Counted from the stretch's first letter, positions 29,376 through 38,989 are shown. The stretch: 64,000 bases of DNA from Pseudomonas sp. ANT_J12 (GCF_008370045.1 NZ_VOBN01000002.1:310001-374000); one strand, 5' to 3'. Numbers and translations are program-made. Notes: generated by a model from the letters alone, not told the origin.

Positions 29376-30762
29376 TATTCGAATCGCGACCGCCGAAGAC
29401 CAGATCCTTCTGGATAAAGAAGCCAAGTACTGCTCCTACGGCGACACCGTGCACTACATCGACCCGCCGCGCATTTTCAGCCGCTGTGAAGGTTCGTACG
29501 TGTGGGACACCGAAGACCAGGCCTACCTCGACCTGCAAATGTGGTACTCGGCGGTCAACTTCGGCTACGCCAACCCGCGCCTGAACAATGCGCTGAAACA
29601 ACAGATCGACACCCTGCCGCAGATCGCCAGCCAGTACCTGCACAAAGGCAAGATCGAGCTCTCGGAAATGATCGCCGTCGATGCGAAGAAGAAATTCGGC
29701 CTCGACGGTCGCGTGCACTTCAACGTCGGCGGTTCGCAGTCCATCGAGGACTCGCTGAAAGTCGTGCGTAACGCCACCAACGGCAAAAGCCTGATGTTCG
29801 CCTTCGAGGGCGGCTACCACGGCCGTACCCTCGGCGCGTCATCGATCACCTCCAGCTACCGCTATCGCCGCCGCTACGGCCACTTCGGCGAGCGCGCCAA
29901 TTTCATCCCGTTCCCGTACCACTTCCGTGGCCCGAAAGGCATGACCAAGGAAGAATACGGCAGCCATTGCGTGCAGCAATTCGCCCGACTGTTCGAGACC
30001 GAATACAACGGCGTCTGGGACCCTAAAGTCGGCCAGAGCGAATATGCAGCGTTTTATGTCGAGCCGATCCAGGGCACCGGCGGCTACGTGATCCCGCCGA
30101 TGAACTTCTACAGCGAACTCAAGCATGTGCTGGATCAGCACGGCATCTTGATGGTGGTCGATGAAATCCAGATGGGCTTCTGGCGCACCGGCAAGCTGTG
30201 GTCGATTGAACACTTCGACGTCAAACCCGACGTGATCGTCTTTGGCAAAGCCCTGACCAACGGCCTCAACCCGTTGGGCGGGATCTGGGCCAAGGAAGAA
30301 CTGATCAACCCGAAAATCTTCCCGCCGGGCTCGACTCACTCCACGTTCGCCTCCAACCCGTTGGGTACGGCGGTGGGCCTGGAAATGTTCAAGATGACCA
30401 GCGAAGTCGATTACGGCGCGATGGTCATGGCCAAGGGCAAATACTTCCTTGAAGGCCTGAAAGACCTGCAGAAACGCTACCCGATCATCGGCGACGTCGA
30501 TGGCCTGGGCCTGGCCCTGCGCTGCGAAATCTGCGGCCCGGACGGTTTCACCCCGGACAAGGCCACCCTGGATTTCATAGTCGACGAAGGCATGAAGGGC
30601 GACATTGAAATCGACGGTAAACGCCTGGGCCTGATCCTCGACGTGGGCGGCTACTACAAGAACGTGATCACGTTGGCCCCGTCGCTGGAAATCAGCTACC
30701 CGGAAATTGATCTCGGCCTGGCGCTGCTTGACCGTTTGCTGCACCGGGCGATGAAAAGATGA
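29368..30762 (+). CDS. Class III PLP-dependent aminotransferase
   Basis: This 464-residue protein is of the acetylornithine/GABA/omega-amino acid aminotransferase group. The PLP lysine is K294 in VFGKALTNG. The D of VVDEIQMGF binds the pyridine nitrogen, and GGSQSIEDSLK and FEGGYHGRTLG form the cofactor phosphate and ring contacts. FWRTGKLW replaces the usual GRTGK-type segment. Location between a HAD phosphatase and an alpha/beta hydrolase suggests catabolism of an amino-containing, possibly phosphorylated or esterified compound. The exact substrate is not readable. The stop overlaps the next start (ATGA). Confidence 0.87.
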   Translation: MSDIRIATAEDQILLDKEAKYCSYGDTVHYIDPPRIFSRCEGSYVWDTEDQAYLDLQMWYSAVNFGYANPRLNNALKQQIDTLPQIASQYLHKGKIELSEMIAVDAKKKFGLDGRVHFNVGGSQSIEDSLKVVRNATNGKSLMFAFEGGYHGRTLGASSITSSYRYRRRYGHFGERANFIPFPYHFRGPKGMTKEEYGSHCVQQFARLFETEYNGVWDPKVGQSEYAAFYVEPIQGTGGYVIPPMNFYSELKHVLDQHGILMVVDEIQMGFWRTGKLWSIEHFDVKPDVIVFGKALTNGLNPLGGIWAKEELINPKIFPPGSTHSTFASNPLGTAVGLEMFKMTSEVDYGAMVMAKGKYFLEGLKDLQKRYPIIGDVDGLGLALRCEICGPDGFTPDKATLDFIVDEGMKGDIEIDGKRLGLILDVGGYYKNVITLAPSLEISYPEIDLGLALLDRLLHRAMKR

Positions 30763-31637
30763 TGCACGATGAGATCGACATGGGCGAAGGCAACGCCGGT
30801 TTCGTTCTCGGCTCGGGCGAGGTCGCGGTGGTGTTGATCCACGGCCTCACCGGCACCCCGACGGAGTTGCGTCGGGTGGCCATGGGCCTGGCGAAAGCCG
30901 GGCACACGGTTTACGTGCCGACCCTGGCCGGGCACTGCGGGGGCAACGCCGAGTTGCAAGCCACTGGCTGGCGTGACTGGTACGAAAGCGCGCGCAACAC
31001 CTTCGTCGGCGTACGCCGCAAACACGAGCGGGTGTTCGTCGGCGGCTTGTCCATGGGCGCGGTGTTGTCGATGTACCTGGCCGCCGAACACCCAGGGCAG
31101 ATCGAAGGCTTGCTGCTGTACTCCACGACCTTGCGTTACGACGGCTGGAGCATCAACAAACTGGCGTTCCTCACGCCGTTGCTGATGCGCATCCCGTTCG
31201 GCGTGCACCTGTGCAGCTTCGAAGAAAAACCGCCCTACGGCATCAAGAATGAACGCCTGCGCAGCATCGTCGAGCGTCAGATGAAAGCCGGCGAAAGCAG
31301 CCAGGCCGGGTTGCTGACCATGGAAGGCGTAACCGTGCGCGAACTGCACCGGCTCAACGCCGTGGTGAAGAAACGCATGCCCGAAATCACCACGCCGACG
31401 CTGGTCCTGCATTCGCTCGAAGACGACATCACCAGCCGCTGGAACGCCGATTATGTCGAGCGCAAGCTTGGCGGGCCGGTGGTCAAGGTGCTGCTGGACG
31501 ACTGCTATCACATGATCACCGTCGACCTGCAATACCACCGGGTGATTGACCTGAGCGTGGACTTTATCCATCAACGTTTCATTCAACAGCGGGCCGCGCC
31601 GCAACCGCTGCGCCGGGAGTATCGGCAGCTGGCCTGA
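30759..31637 (+). CDS. Alpha/beta hydrolase (carboxylesterase-like)
   Basis: This 292-residue cytoplasmic alpha/beta-hydrolase has oxyanion-hole motif HGLTGTP, nucleophile elbow GGLSMG (S98), acidic residue in HSLEDDI and catalytic histidine in CYHMITVD. It resembles monoacylglycerol-lipase/Est30-type carboxylesterases. It starts in an ATGA overlap with the aminotransferase stop and ends the three-gene sigma-54 operon; the kinase gene follows after about 90 bp. Confidence 0.85.
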   Translation: MMHDEIDMGEGNAGFVLGSGEVAVVLIHGLTGTPTELRRVAMGLAKAGHTVYVPTLAGHCGGNAELQATGWRDWYESARNTFVGVRRKHERVFVGGLSMGAVLSMYLAAEHPGQIEGLLLYSTTLRYDGWSINKLAFLTPLLMRIPFGVHLCSFEEKPPYGIKNERLRSIVERQMKAGESSQAGLLTMEGVTVRELHRLNAVVKKRMPEITTPTLVLHSLEDDITSRWNADYVERKLGGPVVKVLLDDCYHMITVDLQYHRVIDLSVDFIHQRFIQQRAAPQPLRREYRQLA

Positions 31638-31726
31638 GCCGATGGCGACCCCGGTTGCAGACGGGTCGCCACTGGCGGGGCAATGTCGGCTACTGTATTG
31701 AACCAGGCAACACCCTTGATCCTGCC

Positions 31727-33520
31727 ATGGCTTTCGACAAGCGAAACCCGATGACCAAACGACCCGCCAACGCCCGACCCTTCGCCCTCTCCGGCTGGAG
31801 CCTGCAACGCAAACTGGTGCTGGCCTTCTGGCTGGTCAGCGTGATCCCGACCATGATTGCCGCCGAGCTGGCAGCCACCACGCTGTCGCAGATCTTCGAC
31901 AGCAACGTGCGCATCTGGCTGCAGGAATCGACCAAGATCGTCGAAGACGAGATCAGCGAAATCCTGCGGGACAACGCCCGGGCCGCGCAGTTGTTTTTGC
32001 GCTATACGCGGCCACCGGTTGATCGGTTATCGGTGCGCCACGACCGACTGACCACGGACATCGCCGATTCCATGGGCATCGACGTGGTGGCCCTGGTGCG
32101 CAACAGCGATCACAAAGTGGTGTTCAGCACCGCCGCCGATGACATCGTGCGGCAGATCAGCACCGCGCCCAAAGCCGTGTTGCAAACCTTGCAGATCGGC
32201 GGCGTGGCGACCGGCACGGTGGTCTCGACCTTTGAGACCGAGCAGGACGGCGTCGATTACAAACTGGTGATTGCCACCTACCTCGACAACAGCTTCCTGA
32301 CCAGCGTCTCCGACGTGCACTCGCTGGACCTGCGCCTGTACCTGGCCAAGGGCGATGACTTCTCGGAGATCTTTTCCAGCCAGCGTTTCGAGGATCACCC
32401 GGCGGCCGTGCCGGAGAACATCGAACGGATCCTGCGCACCACCAAGCTGCCGACCGAACAGTTCACCAGTCGCTACAGCGGCATCTACCGGCCGATCCTC
32501 AACGAAAACGGCGACCTGCAAGGCGTGATTTTCAGCGGCCTGCTGCGCCATACCAGCCTGGTGGGACTGGTCAATCAGAGCAACCTGTTCATCCTGATTT
32601 TCCTGCTCAGTTCGGCGGCGTCCCTGGCGGTGGGCTGGCTCGTATCCCAGCGTTTGACCAAGCCATTGCGCGGGCTGTCCAACGGCGTGCAAGCGGTGAT
32701 TGCCGGGGATTATCGCCAGCGCTTGCCGGTGACCGGCGGCGATGAACTGGCGGAGCTGAGCAGCACCTTCAACCACATGAGCGAACGCCTCGGCGAGTTG
32801 CAACACCTGGAATCGCAACTGCGCCGCCGCGACCGCTTGCATGCGCTGGGCGAAGTCGCCATGGGCCTGGCCCATGAAATCCGCAACCCGCTGGGCATCA
32901 TCAAGACCGCCACGCAACTGCTGCACCGGCGCGCCGATTTGCCCGAGACCGACAAGCGTCACCTGGAATACGTGGTCAGCGAAGTCAGCCGCATCAATGA
33001 CCTGATCACCGATTTTCTCGACTTCGCCAAACCCAGCGCGCCGCTGCGCACCACCCAGGCCGCGCGACCGTTGGTGGATGAACTGGTGGGATTCTGCGCC
33101 CCGGAACTGGCCAGCCACCACATCGAGGTGTTGATCGACGATCAGGCCCCGGGCGCCACCCTGTATGCCGATGCGCGCCAGCTCAAGCAGGCCGGCCTGA
33201 ACCTGATCGTCAACGCCATCGACGCCATGCCCGACGGCGGACGCCTGACGATCAGCATCAGCCGTGACGCCAGCCACACCATCCTGCGCGTGGCGGACAC
33301 TGGCCAGGGCATCGAACCGGACATGCTCGAACGGATCTTTACGCCGTTCGTGACCACCAAGGCTTCGGGCACTGGCCTGGGCCTGGCCAAGGTGTTTTCG
33401 ATCATGGAAAACCATGGCGGGCACATCGAATGCACCAGTGAAAAAGATGCCGGGGCGACCTTCAGCCTGTACATTCCGGCCCATGGCGACGACTTCGACG
33501 AGGCGAGCGATGACACATAA
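31727..33520 (+). CDS. Membrane sensor histidine kinase (HAMP type)
   Basis: This kinase of about 597 residues has TM1 near residues 28-50, a ~230-residue periplasmic sensor, and TM2 near 285-307. A HAMP follows (QRLTKPLRGLSNGVQAVIAGD), then HisKA GLAHEIRNPLGIIK with H383, N-box LIVNAIDA, and G-boxes DTGQGIE and GTGLGLAK. It would phosphorylate the adjoining NtrC-type regulator, whose ATG lies 11 nt inside this gene. Starts at 31727 and 31751 are both possible; neither has a strong binding site. The ligand is unknown, presumably tied to the substrate of the upstream enzymes. Confidence 0.85.
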   Translation: MAFDKRNPMTKRPANARPFALSGWSLQRKLVLAFWLVSVIPTMIAAELAATTLSQIFDSNVRIWLQESTKIVEDEISEILRDNARAAQLFLRYTRPPVDRLSVRHDRLTTDIADSMGIDVVALVRNSDHKVVFSTAADDIVRQISTAPKAVLQTLQIGGVATGTVVSTFETEQDGVDYKLVIATYLDNSFLTSVSDVHSLDLRLYLAKGDDFSEIFSSQRFEDHPAAVPENIERILRTTKLPTEQFTSRYSGIYRPILNENGDLQGVIFSGLLRHTSLVGLVNQSNLFILIFLLSSAASLAVGWLVSQRLTKPLRGLSNGVQAVIAGDYRQRLPVTGGDELAELSSTFNHMSERLGELQHLESQLRRRDRLHALGEVAMGLAHEIRNPLGIIKTATQLLHRRADLPETDKRHLEYVVSEVSRINDLITDFLDFAKPSAPLRTTQAARPLVDELVGFCAPELASHHIEVLIDDQAPGATLYADARQLKQAGLNLIVNAIDAMPDGGRLTISISRDASHTILRVADTGQGIEPDMLERIFTPFVTTKASGTGLGLAKVFSIMENHGGHIECTSEKDAGATFSLYIPAHGDDFDEASDDT

Positions 33521-34903
33521 CGTACTGGTGGTGGACGACGAGCCCAAGCTCTGCGACCTGCTGGCCTCGGCCCTGAGCCAGAACGAAATCACCGTGTTCA
33601 CCGCCGGCAATGGCCTGCATGCGCTCAAGGTGCTGGAGTGCGAGGACATCGACCTGGTGATCAGCGACTGGCGCATGCCCGGCATGGACGGCCCGCAATT
33701 GCTGGCGGAAATCAAAACCCGCTTTCCGCAGCTGCCGGTGATCGTGATGACCGCCTATAGCACGGTGAAAAACGCCGTGCAGTCGATGCGCAACGGCGCC
33801 TTCGACTACATCGCCAAGCCCTTCGACATCGACGAACTGGACATCACCGTCAGCAAAGCCCTGCAATTTCGCGACATCCTCAAAGACAACCAGCGCATGC
33901 GCGCCGAACTCGACGAACACCAGCAGATCGACAGCCTGGTGGGCGACAGCCCGAGCTTTCGCCGGGTGTTGCAAGCGATCGATTCGGTGCGCGAAAGCAA
34001 CGCCACCATCCTGCTGACCGGCGAAAGCGGGACCGGCAAGGAAATGGTCGCCCGGGCCATCCACAAACATGGCAACCGCGCCGACAAACCGTTCGTGGCG
34101 GTCAACTGCGCGGCGATCCCCGAGGGCTTGCTGGAAAGCGAAATGTTCGGCCATCGCAAAGGCGCGTTTACCGGCGCCGTGGCGGATCGGGTCGGGTCGG
34201 GCGTTTCCAGCAGGCGGACAAGGGCACGCTGTTTCTCGATGAAATCGGTGAAATGCCGCTGGCCTTGCAGGCCAAGATTTTGCGCGCCTTGCAGGAACGG
34301 GTGATCGAGCCCGTGGGCGATCCGCGCGAGCGCAAGGTCGATGTGCGGGTGATCGCCGCGACCAACAAGAACCTGCTGGACGCGGTGGCCAACAAGGAAT
34401 TTCGCGAAGACCTGTATTACCGCCTCAACGTGTTCCCGATTCCCCTGCCGGCCCTGCGCGAACGGGTCGAAGACATCGCCCCGCTGGCCCGGCACTTCGC
34501 CAATACCCTGGGGGCGGCGGCGGGTAAACGCTTTAGCGGGTTCAGCGCCGAAGCGTTGCAGGCGATGGCCAACTATTCGTGGCCGGGGAATATTCGCGAA
34601 CTGCAGAACTGCGTGGAGCGCGCGACCATTGTCGCCAGCGGCTCGGTGATTGAAGAGGATGATTTGCCGGCGTATCTGTTTGCCTCACGGCCCGCCGACG
34701 CGGGTGTGCTGATCGAAAACAACGGCGTGCCGGCGGACCTGGAAGCGGCGCTGGCGCAAGTCGAGCGCAGCTACATCCTCGCCGCCCTGCAGCAGAGCAA
34801 CGGTGTGCAGGCTGCGGCGGCGCAACTGATCGGGATTTCCGAGCGCAGCTTCTGGTATCGGCTGAAGAAACTGGGGATTCATGTGGACAAGATCGTCCGC
34901 TGA
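33510..34903 (+). pseudogene. NtrC-family sigma-54 response regulator, frameshifted
   Basis: One frame (33510 to a stop at 34304) encodes an intact receiver (VVDDEP, VISDWRMPG, IAKPF) and the first part of the AAA+ domain through Walker A GESGTGKE and GAFTGA (residues 218-223). After the (TCGGG)3 run at 34187-34201 the frame is lost. The +2 frame then continues the family exactly (QQADKGTLFLDEIGEMP through the Fis HTH, GISERSFWYRLKKLGI). Removing one 5-bp unit restores 462 residues and no other defect is visible. As read, the product has no Walker B, sensor II or DNA-binding domain. It is either inactivated, phase variable, or a sequencing error. Confidence 0.88.
34187..34201 (+). repeat. (TCGGG)3 tandem repeat at the frameshift site
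   Basis: Three exact copies of TCGGG. Two copies would keep the regulator in frame (ADRVGRFQQAD). It sits just after the GAFTGA codons. Confidence 0.9.
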
Positions 34904-34936
34904 TCACACCGCCGCCCTTGTGGAGACGGTGCTGCC

Positions 34937-35034
34937 TGTGGCGAGGGGGCTTGCCCCCGTTGGGCTGCGAATCGGACCTAAAAAAGCGGGGGAGTGCTGC
35001 GCACTCCAACGGGGGCAAGCCCCCTCGCCACAGG
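34937..35034. repeat. Inverted repeat, GTGGCGAGGG family
   Basis: TGTGGCGAGGGGGCTTGCCC... and ...GGGCAAGCCCCCTCGCCACAGG flank an inner GGAGTGCTGCGCACTCC palindrome, between the regulator and convergent lipoprotein genes. Confidence 0.87.
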
Positions 35035-35061
35035 GTTATGCAGCGCCCTTTGATCGGCGTG

Positions 35062-35970
35062 CTACTGCCCATACACCTTGCGCAACTGCGTCGGGCTCAT
35101 CGCCTCTTCAAACGGCACCGGCACTGACTTCACCGCCCCGTACAGATTGCGATAACGCCAATAATTGCCGTTGTTGGCCAGCTGATAACCCCGCTCGACC
35201 ACGCGCTGGCCATCGAGGACATAGCGCAAGGTTTCCTGGGCGGCTGGCGGTGGGGTCGGCTGCATCAGGTCGGTGGCCAGCACGCGCATGGACTCGTCGA
35301 TGCATTCATCGAGCGCCGCCGTGACCTTGCTCAAATCCAGCGTGCCGTCATCGATGCACTGACTGCCGCAACGCCGGATCGGTTGGCTGGCCACTTCGAT
35401 GCGCATGCGATACAGCGCCGAGCCGGCAATGTCCTGGACCTGCACCTGGTTGATCAGCACAAAACTGCCGCGATCCGGGCCGAGCATCAGTTTCGGTTCG
35501 ATCACTAAACGCGCGGTGACCTGCCCTTCGCCCTGCTTGAGCCCGGCCACTTGCGACGCCTGTTGATAGCGCTGCTGCAAACGTTCCTGCAATGGCACGC
35601 CGCCGAGCAAGTCGGCCATCGGCCGCGCCTCGTTGAGGGCGGTTTTTTCCGCATCGCGCTGCAACGTGCCGCTGCCCATTTGCGTATTGATCACACTGGC
35701 CACCAGCAAGCCGGCCAGCCCGGCCGTGTTGCCCGAACTCGCCACCAGGTTGTAACTCGACGACGCCGCTTGTTGGGCAGCCTTGGCATCGATCACCGTG
35801 CTGGCGCCGACAAACGCTGGCAGCAGTTGCACATCGACCTTGAGCCCGTGGGCCTGGACGTAAGACAACGCGCCCTGATCCTTGAAACCGGGCTCGGGGC
35901 CCGGTTTCTGCGCACAACCGGCCAGCGTCAGCAACGCCAGCGCGGCAGCGGCCACGCCCGAACGTTTCAT
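35062..35970 (-). CDS. Predicted lipoprotein, function unknown
   Basis: This 302-residue protein begins MKRSGVAAAALALLTLAGCAQ, a lipoprotein signal with lipobox LAGC. The mature part has a low-complexity region (AAQQAASSSYNLVASSGNTAGLAGLL) that may be a membrane-associated helix, then a mixed domain with a CGSQC pair and EEAMSPTQLRKVYGQ at the end. I recognise no family. It is coupled by ATGA overlap to another lipoprotein gene upstream, so the two products probably work together in the envelope. Confidence 0.72.
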   Translation of the reverse strand: MKRSGVAAAALALLTLAGCAQKPGPEPGFKDQGALSYVQAHGLKVDVQLLPAFVGASTVIDAKAAQQAASSSYNLVASSGNTAGLAGLLVASVINTQMGSGTLQRDAEKTALNEARPMADLLGGVPLQERLQQRYQQASQVAGLKQGEGQVTARLVIEPKLMLGPDRGSFVLINQVQVQDIAGSALYRMRIEVASQPIRRCGSQCIDDGTLDLSKVTAALDECIDESMRVLATDLMQPTPPPAAQETLRYVLDGQRVVERGYQLANNGNYWRYRNLYGAVKSVPVPFEEAMSPTQLRKVYGQ

Positions 35971-36662
35971 TGGGCGAACGGGGTGATCATTTGTTGACGG
36001 CTATTGTCCATCGCCTGGTAGAAGGCATTGGACAGGTTGCTGTAGGTCGGCTCATCCCACTCGCCCTGGGCGGCTTGCACCGCGGCGAAAGGCTGGAACC
36101 ACAGCAGTTTGTTGTCGGCCAGATCGACCACCATGCCCTGCCCGCTCACTTGGGCCATCGGTACGCTGGTCGGCACGATGCTGTAGTAGCTGCGGGTGGC
36201 GCCGGTGGTGAAGACGTTGACCAACAGCAGGCGATCGACACCGTAAGCCGCTTTGATCGGCGTCAGATCGCGCACGGTATAGCCTTCGCGGAAACTGGCT
36301 TCCTTGTATTTCTGCAGATCGACCGGCTCGTCGATGCGCTTGGCCTTGTAACCCTTGGCCTGCAGCTTGGCGACGATGACATCCGGCAGCGTATTGAGGT
36401 CGCGGGTTTGCCATTTTTCAACGGTGTCGCTGAGCTTGCTGTTGACGCCCCGGTTGATGGCGTAATCAAGGATCCCCTGATTACCGGTCAACGCCAGCAT
36501 CGGCTCCGGCAGCACGGTGATGGCCACGCCGATAGTCGGCTCCTTGGCATCCCAGAATTGGTGGTCCAGCGGTACGGGAGGTTGAACGTGGGCGCAGCCG
36601 GTGAGGGTCAGGCAGGCCAATAAGGTGATGGCGGCCCAGGTACGTAGAGCGTGAACGGTCAT
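35967..36662 (-). CDS. Predicted lipoprotein, function unknown
   Basis: This 231-residue protein starts MTVHALRTWAAITLLACLTLTGC, with lipobox LTGC. The mature domain is mixed alpha/beta with GVAITVLPEPMLALTG, VIVAKLQAKGYKAKR, YGVDRLLLVNVFTTG and a C-terminal helix (NLSNAFYQAMDNSRQQMI), a pattern like other envelope lipoproteins that sense or assemble. No family is assigned. It is the first gene of a two-gene lipoprotein operon. Confidence 0.72.
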   Translation of the reverse strand: MTVHALRTWAAITLLACLTLTGCAHVQPPVPLDHQFWDAKEPTIGVAITVLPEPMLALTGNQGILDYAINRGVNSKLSDTVEKWQTRDLNTLPDVIVAKLQAKGYKAKRIDEPVDLQKYKEASFREGYTVRDLTPIKAAYGVDRLLLVNVFTTGATRSYYSIVPTSVPMAQVSGQGMVVDLADNKLLWFQPFAAVQAAQGEWDEPTYSNLSNAFYQAMDNSRQQMITPFAQ

Positions 36663-36771
36663 GGATCAAGTCCCTATGATTGATAACGATGCTGCCTATG
36701 TCGGCAGCGATCGCAGCAACTGTAGTGGCACATTGATATTTTTTTGTCACATATCGCTGCCGAGGCTGGAG

Positions 36772-37437
36772 TCAGCTGACCGTTCCGCCTTTGGCCTCAT
36801 TCATGATCTGCCGGATCGCCCCGACAAACGTCTCCACCGGTTGCCCGCCCGTGACCGCGTACTGGCCGTTGAACACCACCGTCGGCACCGAACTCACGCC
36901 GCGCGACAGCCACAACTGCTCTTCTTCTTTAACCTCTCGGGTGTATTCATCCGACGCCAGAATCCCCTCGGCCCGCTGCCGATCCAGCCCCACACTTTCA
37001 GCGATCTGCGCCAGTTGTTGATGATTGGAAGGATTGCCGCCATCGGTGAAGTACGCCTTGAACAACGCCTCTTTCAGATTGAATTGCAGCCCTTCCAGCC
37101 CGGCCCAGTAGAGCAAGCGGTGGGCGTCGAAGGTGTTGTAGATGCGGCTGTTGCCGTCGGTGCGAAAAGCAAACCCGACCTCGGCGCCACGGGCGCGGAT
37201 CATCTCGCGATTTTTCTGCGATTGCTCGGGGGTCGAGCCGTACTTTTCGCTGATGTGTTCGGTGATGTTCTGGCCATCGGGGCCCATGTTCGGGTTCAGC
37301 TCGAAGGGCTGGAAGCGGATCTCGGCCTGCACTTCGTCACCCAGCAAATCCAGCGCCTTGGTCAAGCCATACAACCCGACCACGCACCAAGGGCAGGACA
37401 CGTCGCTGACAAAATCGATTTTCAGGGAATTACTCAT
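36772..37437 (-). CDS. DsbA-family (FrnE-like) oxidoreductase
   Basis: This 221-residue thioredoxin-fold protein has active site SCPWC (C15, C18) at the N-terminus, a helical insertion, and the cis-proline loop GVSSVPTVVFNGQ. There is no signal peptide, so it is cytoplasmic, as expected for the FrnE/2-hydroxychromene-isomerase-like branch. ATG at 37437 begins MSNSLKIDFVSD; the longer open frame upstream runs through the REP array and is an artefact. FrnE-type proteins are linked to thiol stress; the precise role here is unknown. Confidence 0.87.
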   Translation of the reverse strand: MSNSLKIDFVSDVSCPWCVVGLYGLTKALDLLGDEVQAEIRFQPFELNPNMGPDGQNITEHISEKYGSTPEQSQKNREMIRARGAEVGFAFRTDGNSRIYNTFDAHRLLYWAGLEGLQFNLKEALFKAYFTDGGNPSNHQQLAQIAESVGLDRQRAEGILASDEYTREVKEEEQLWLSRGVSSVPTVVFNGQYAVTGGQPVETFVGAIRQIMNEAKGGTVS

Positions 37438-37514
37438 CGCAGACCTCGCAGGCTGTTTTGCGCCGCAAAGCTCGAACAATACACCTGACGGGGCCAGGAC
37501 TGCAGCCCTCCCCT

Positions 37515-37960
37515 TGTAGGAGCAAAGCTTGCTCGCGAAGACGCCATCACATTCACCATGGATGTTGGCTGACACACCGCCTCCCTGTAGGAGCAGAGCT
37601 TGCTCGCGAAGAGGCCAGCACATTCACCATGGATGTTGGCTGACACACCGCCTCCCTGTAGGAGCAAAGCTTGCTCGCGAAGAGGCCAGCATATTCACCA
37701 TGGATGTTGGCTGACACACCGCCTCCCTGTAGGAGCAAAGCTTGCTCGCGAAGAGGCCAGCACATTCAACATGGATGTTGGCTGACACACCGCCTCCCTG
37801 TAGGAGCAGAGCTTGCTCGCGAAGAGGCCAGAACATTCAACATGGATGTTGGCTGACACACCGCCTCCCTGTAGGAGCAAAGCTTGCTCGCGAAGAGGCC
37901 AGCACATTCACCATGGATGTTGGCTGACACACCGCTTTCGCGAGCAAGCTCCTACAGGGG
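37515..37960. repeat. Six-unit 71-bp tandem array of a REP element
   Basis: Units begin (TGTAGGAGC) at 37515, 37586, 37657, 37728, 37799 and 37870, a strict 71-bp period, nearly identical with scattered single-base changes. Each holds one REP arm plus the spacer CATTCAMCATGGATGTTGG. A single inverted closing arm (TTCGCGAGCAAGCTCCTACA) ends the array at 37960. It looks like an ordinary REP pair whose left half was tandemly amplified. Confidence 0.93.
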
Positions 37961-37969
37961 ATTGGCGGG

Positions 37970-38989
37970 TTACAGGAGATTGGGGGTGGCCACCGGCTCG
38001 ATCTGCGCCCAGTGCGAGGTGTCTTCGCGGTGGGTTTGCAGGTACGGCAACACCGCCGCCAGCAGCGGTTCCTTGAAAGCTTCCTGGAAACGATGGGCCA
38101 TGCCCGGAATCAGTTTCAACTGACTGCCGCGAATATGCGCCGCCAGGTGCACGCCGTGCATCACCGGCAACAGCGGATCCGCCGTGCCGTGCACCACCAG
38201 GGTCGGCACACGCAACTGATTGAGCAACGCCACGCGGCTCGGTTCGGCGAGGATCGCCATGATCTGGCGTTTCACACCCTCAGGGTTGAACGCCCGGTCA
38301 TACGAGGCCGCCGCTTGCTGCAACAACACCTGTCGATCATCACTCACCGACGGGCTGCTCAGGGCCGCGAGCAAATCGGCTTGTTGCTCCAGCGCCACCT
38401 CGCGGTTCGGCGCGCCCCGACGCGACAGCAACTGCACCAGCGCCGCGCTCGGCGCCGGCAAGCCTTCGGCCCCGGAACTGGTCATGATCAGCGTCAGGCT
38501 CTCGACCCGTTGTGGCGCCATGGCCGCCATGTGCTGGGCGATCATCCCGCCCATGCTCGCGCCCAGCACGTGGAATTGCTCGACGTGCAGCGCATCCATC
38601 AGCCCCAGCGCGTCCTCGGCCATGTCCGTCAACGTGTACGGCGCCGCCACCGGCAAACCGAGTTTGTAGCGCAGCACTTCGAAGGTCAGGTTGGCGTCGG
38701 CCGGGGCCTGGCGCCAGGTCGACAACCCGACATCGCGGTTGTCGTAGCGAATCACCCGAAAGCCCTGCTGACACAAGGCAACCACCACCTCGTCGGGCCA
38801 GTGGATCAATTGTCCGCCCAGGCCCATCACCAGCAGCAACGCGGGGTCGGAGGCACGGCCGATGCTCTGGTACGCCAGGCTGACCTGGTCCAGGTCGACA
38901 TGTTCAGTCGGGACATTGACGTCGCAACGCGAGGCCGCAAAGGACGGCAGGCTGAAAAGCAGCGCCGCCAGGAATAGAAATACACGCAT
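37970..38989 (-). CDS. Exported alpha/beta hydrolase
   Basis: This 339-residue protein has a signal peptide ([18 protein letters not shown]). The catalytic fold shows MGLGGQ oxyanion region, nucleophile GASMGG (S145), acid in HGTADPLLP and histidine in PGMAHRF. It resembles periplasmic or secreted esterases/haloperoxidase-like hydrolases; the substrate is unknown. Its stop lies only 10 bp from the REP tandem array, so the array forms its transcript 3' end. Confidence 0.83.
   Translation of the reverse strand: MRVFLFLAALLFSLPSFAASRCDVNVPTEHVDLDQVSLAYQSIGRASDPALLLVMGLGGQLIHWPDEVVVALCQQGFRVIRYDNRDVGLSTWRQAPADANLTFEVLRYKLGLPVAAPYTLTDMAEDALGLMDALHVEQFHVLGASMGGMIAQHMAAMAPQRVESLTLIMTSSGAEGLPAPSAALVQLLSRRGAPNREVALEQQADLLAALSSPSVSDDRQVLLQQAAASYDRAFNPEGVKRQIMAILAEPSRVALLNQLRVPTLVVHGTADPLLPVMHGVHLAAHIRGSQLKLIPGMAHRFQEAFKEPLLAAVLPYLQTHREDTSHWAQIEPVATPNLL

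Noticed and set aside
34253..34903. Separate short sigma-54 activator gene
   Set aside because: It begins mid AAA+ domain without ribosome-binding site and continues the upstream frame exactly after a 5-bp correction, so it is the 3' part of the frameshifted regulator.
37515..37960. Possible CRISPR array
   Set aside because: The whole 71-bp period is repeated, including the part that would be spacer; no variable spacers and no cas genes. It is an amplified REP element.
37529..38123. Series of ~61-87-residue frames beginning MLAK in the REP array
   Set aside because: They repeat with the 71-bp DNA period and translate REP arms (CRSKACSRR); no ribosome-binding sites.
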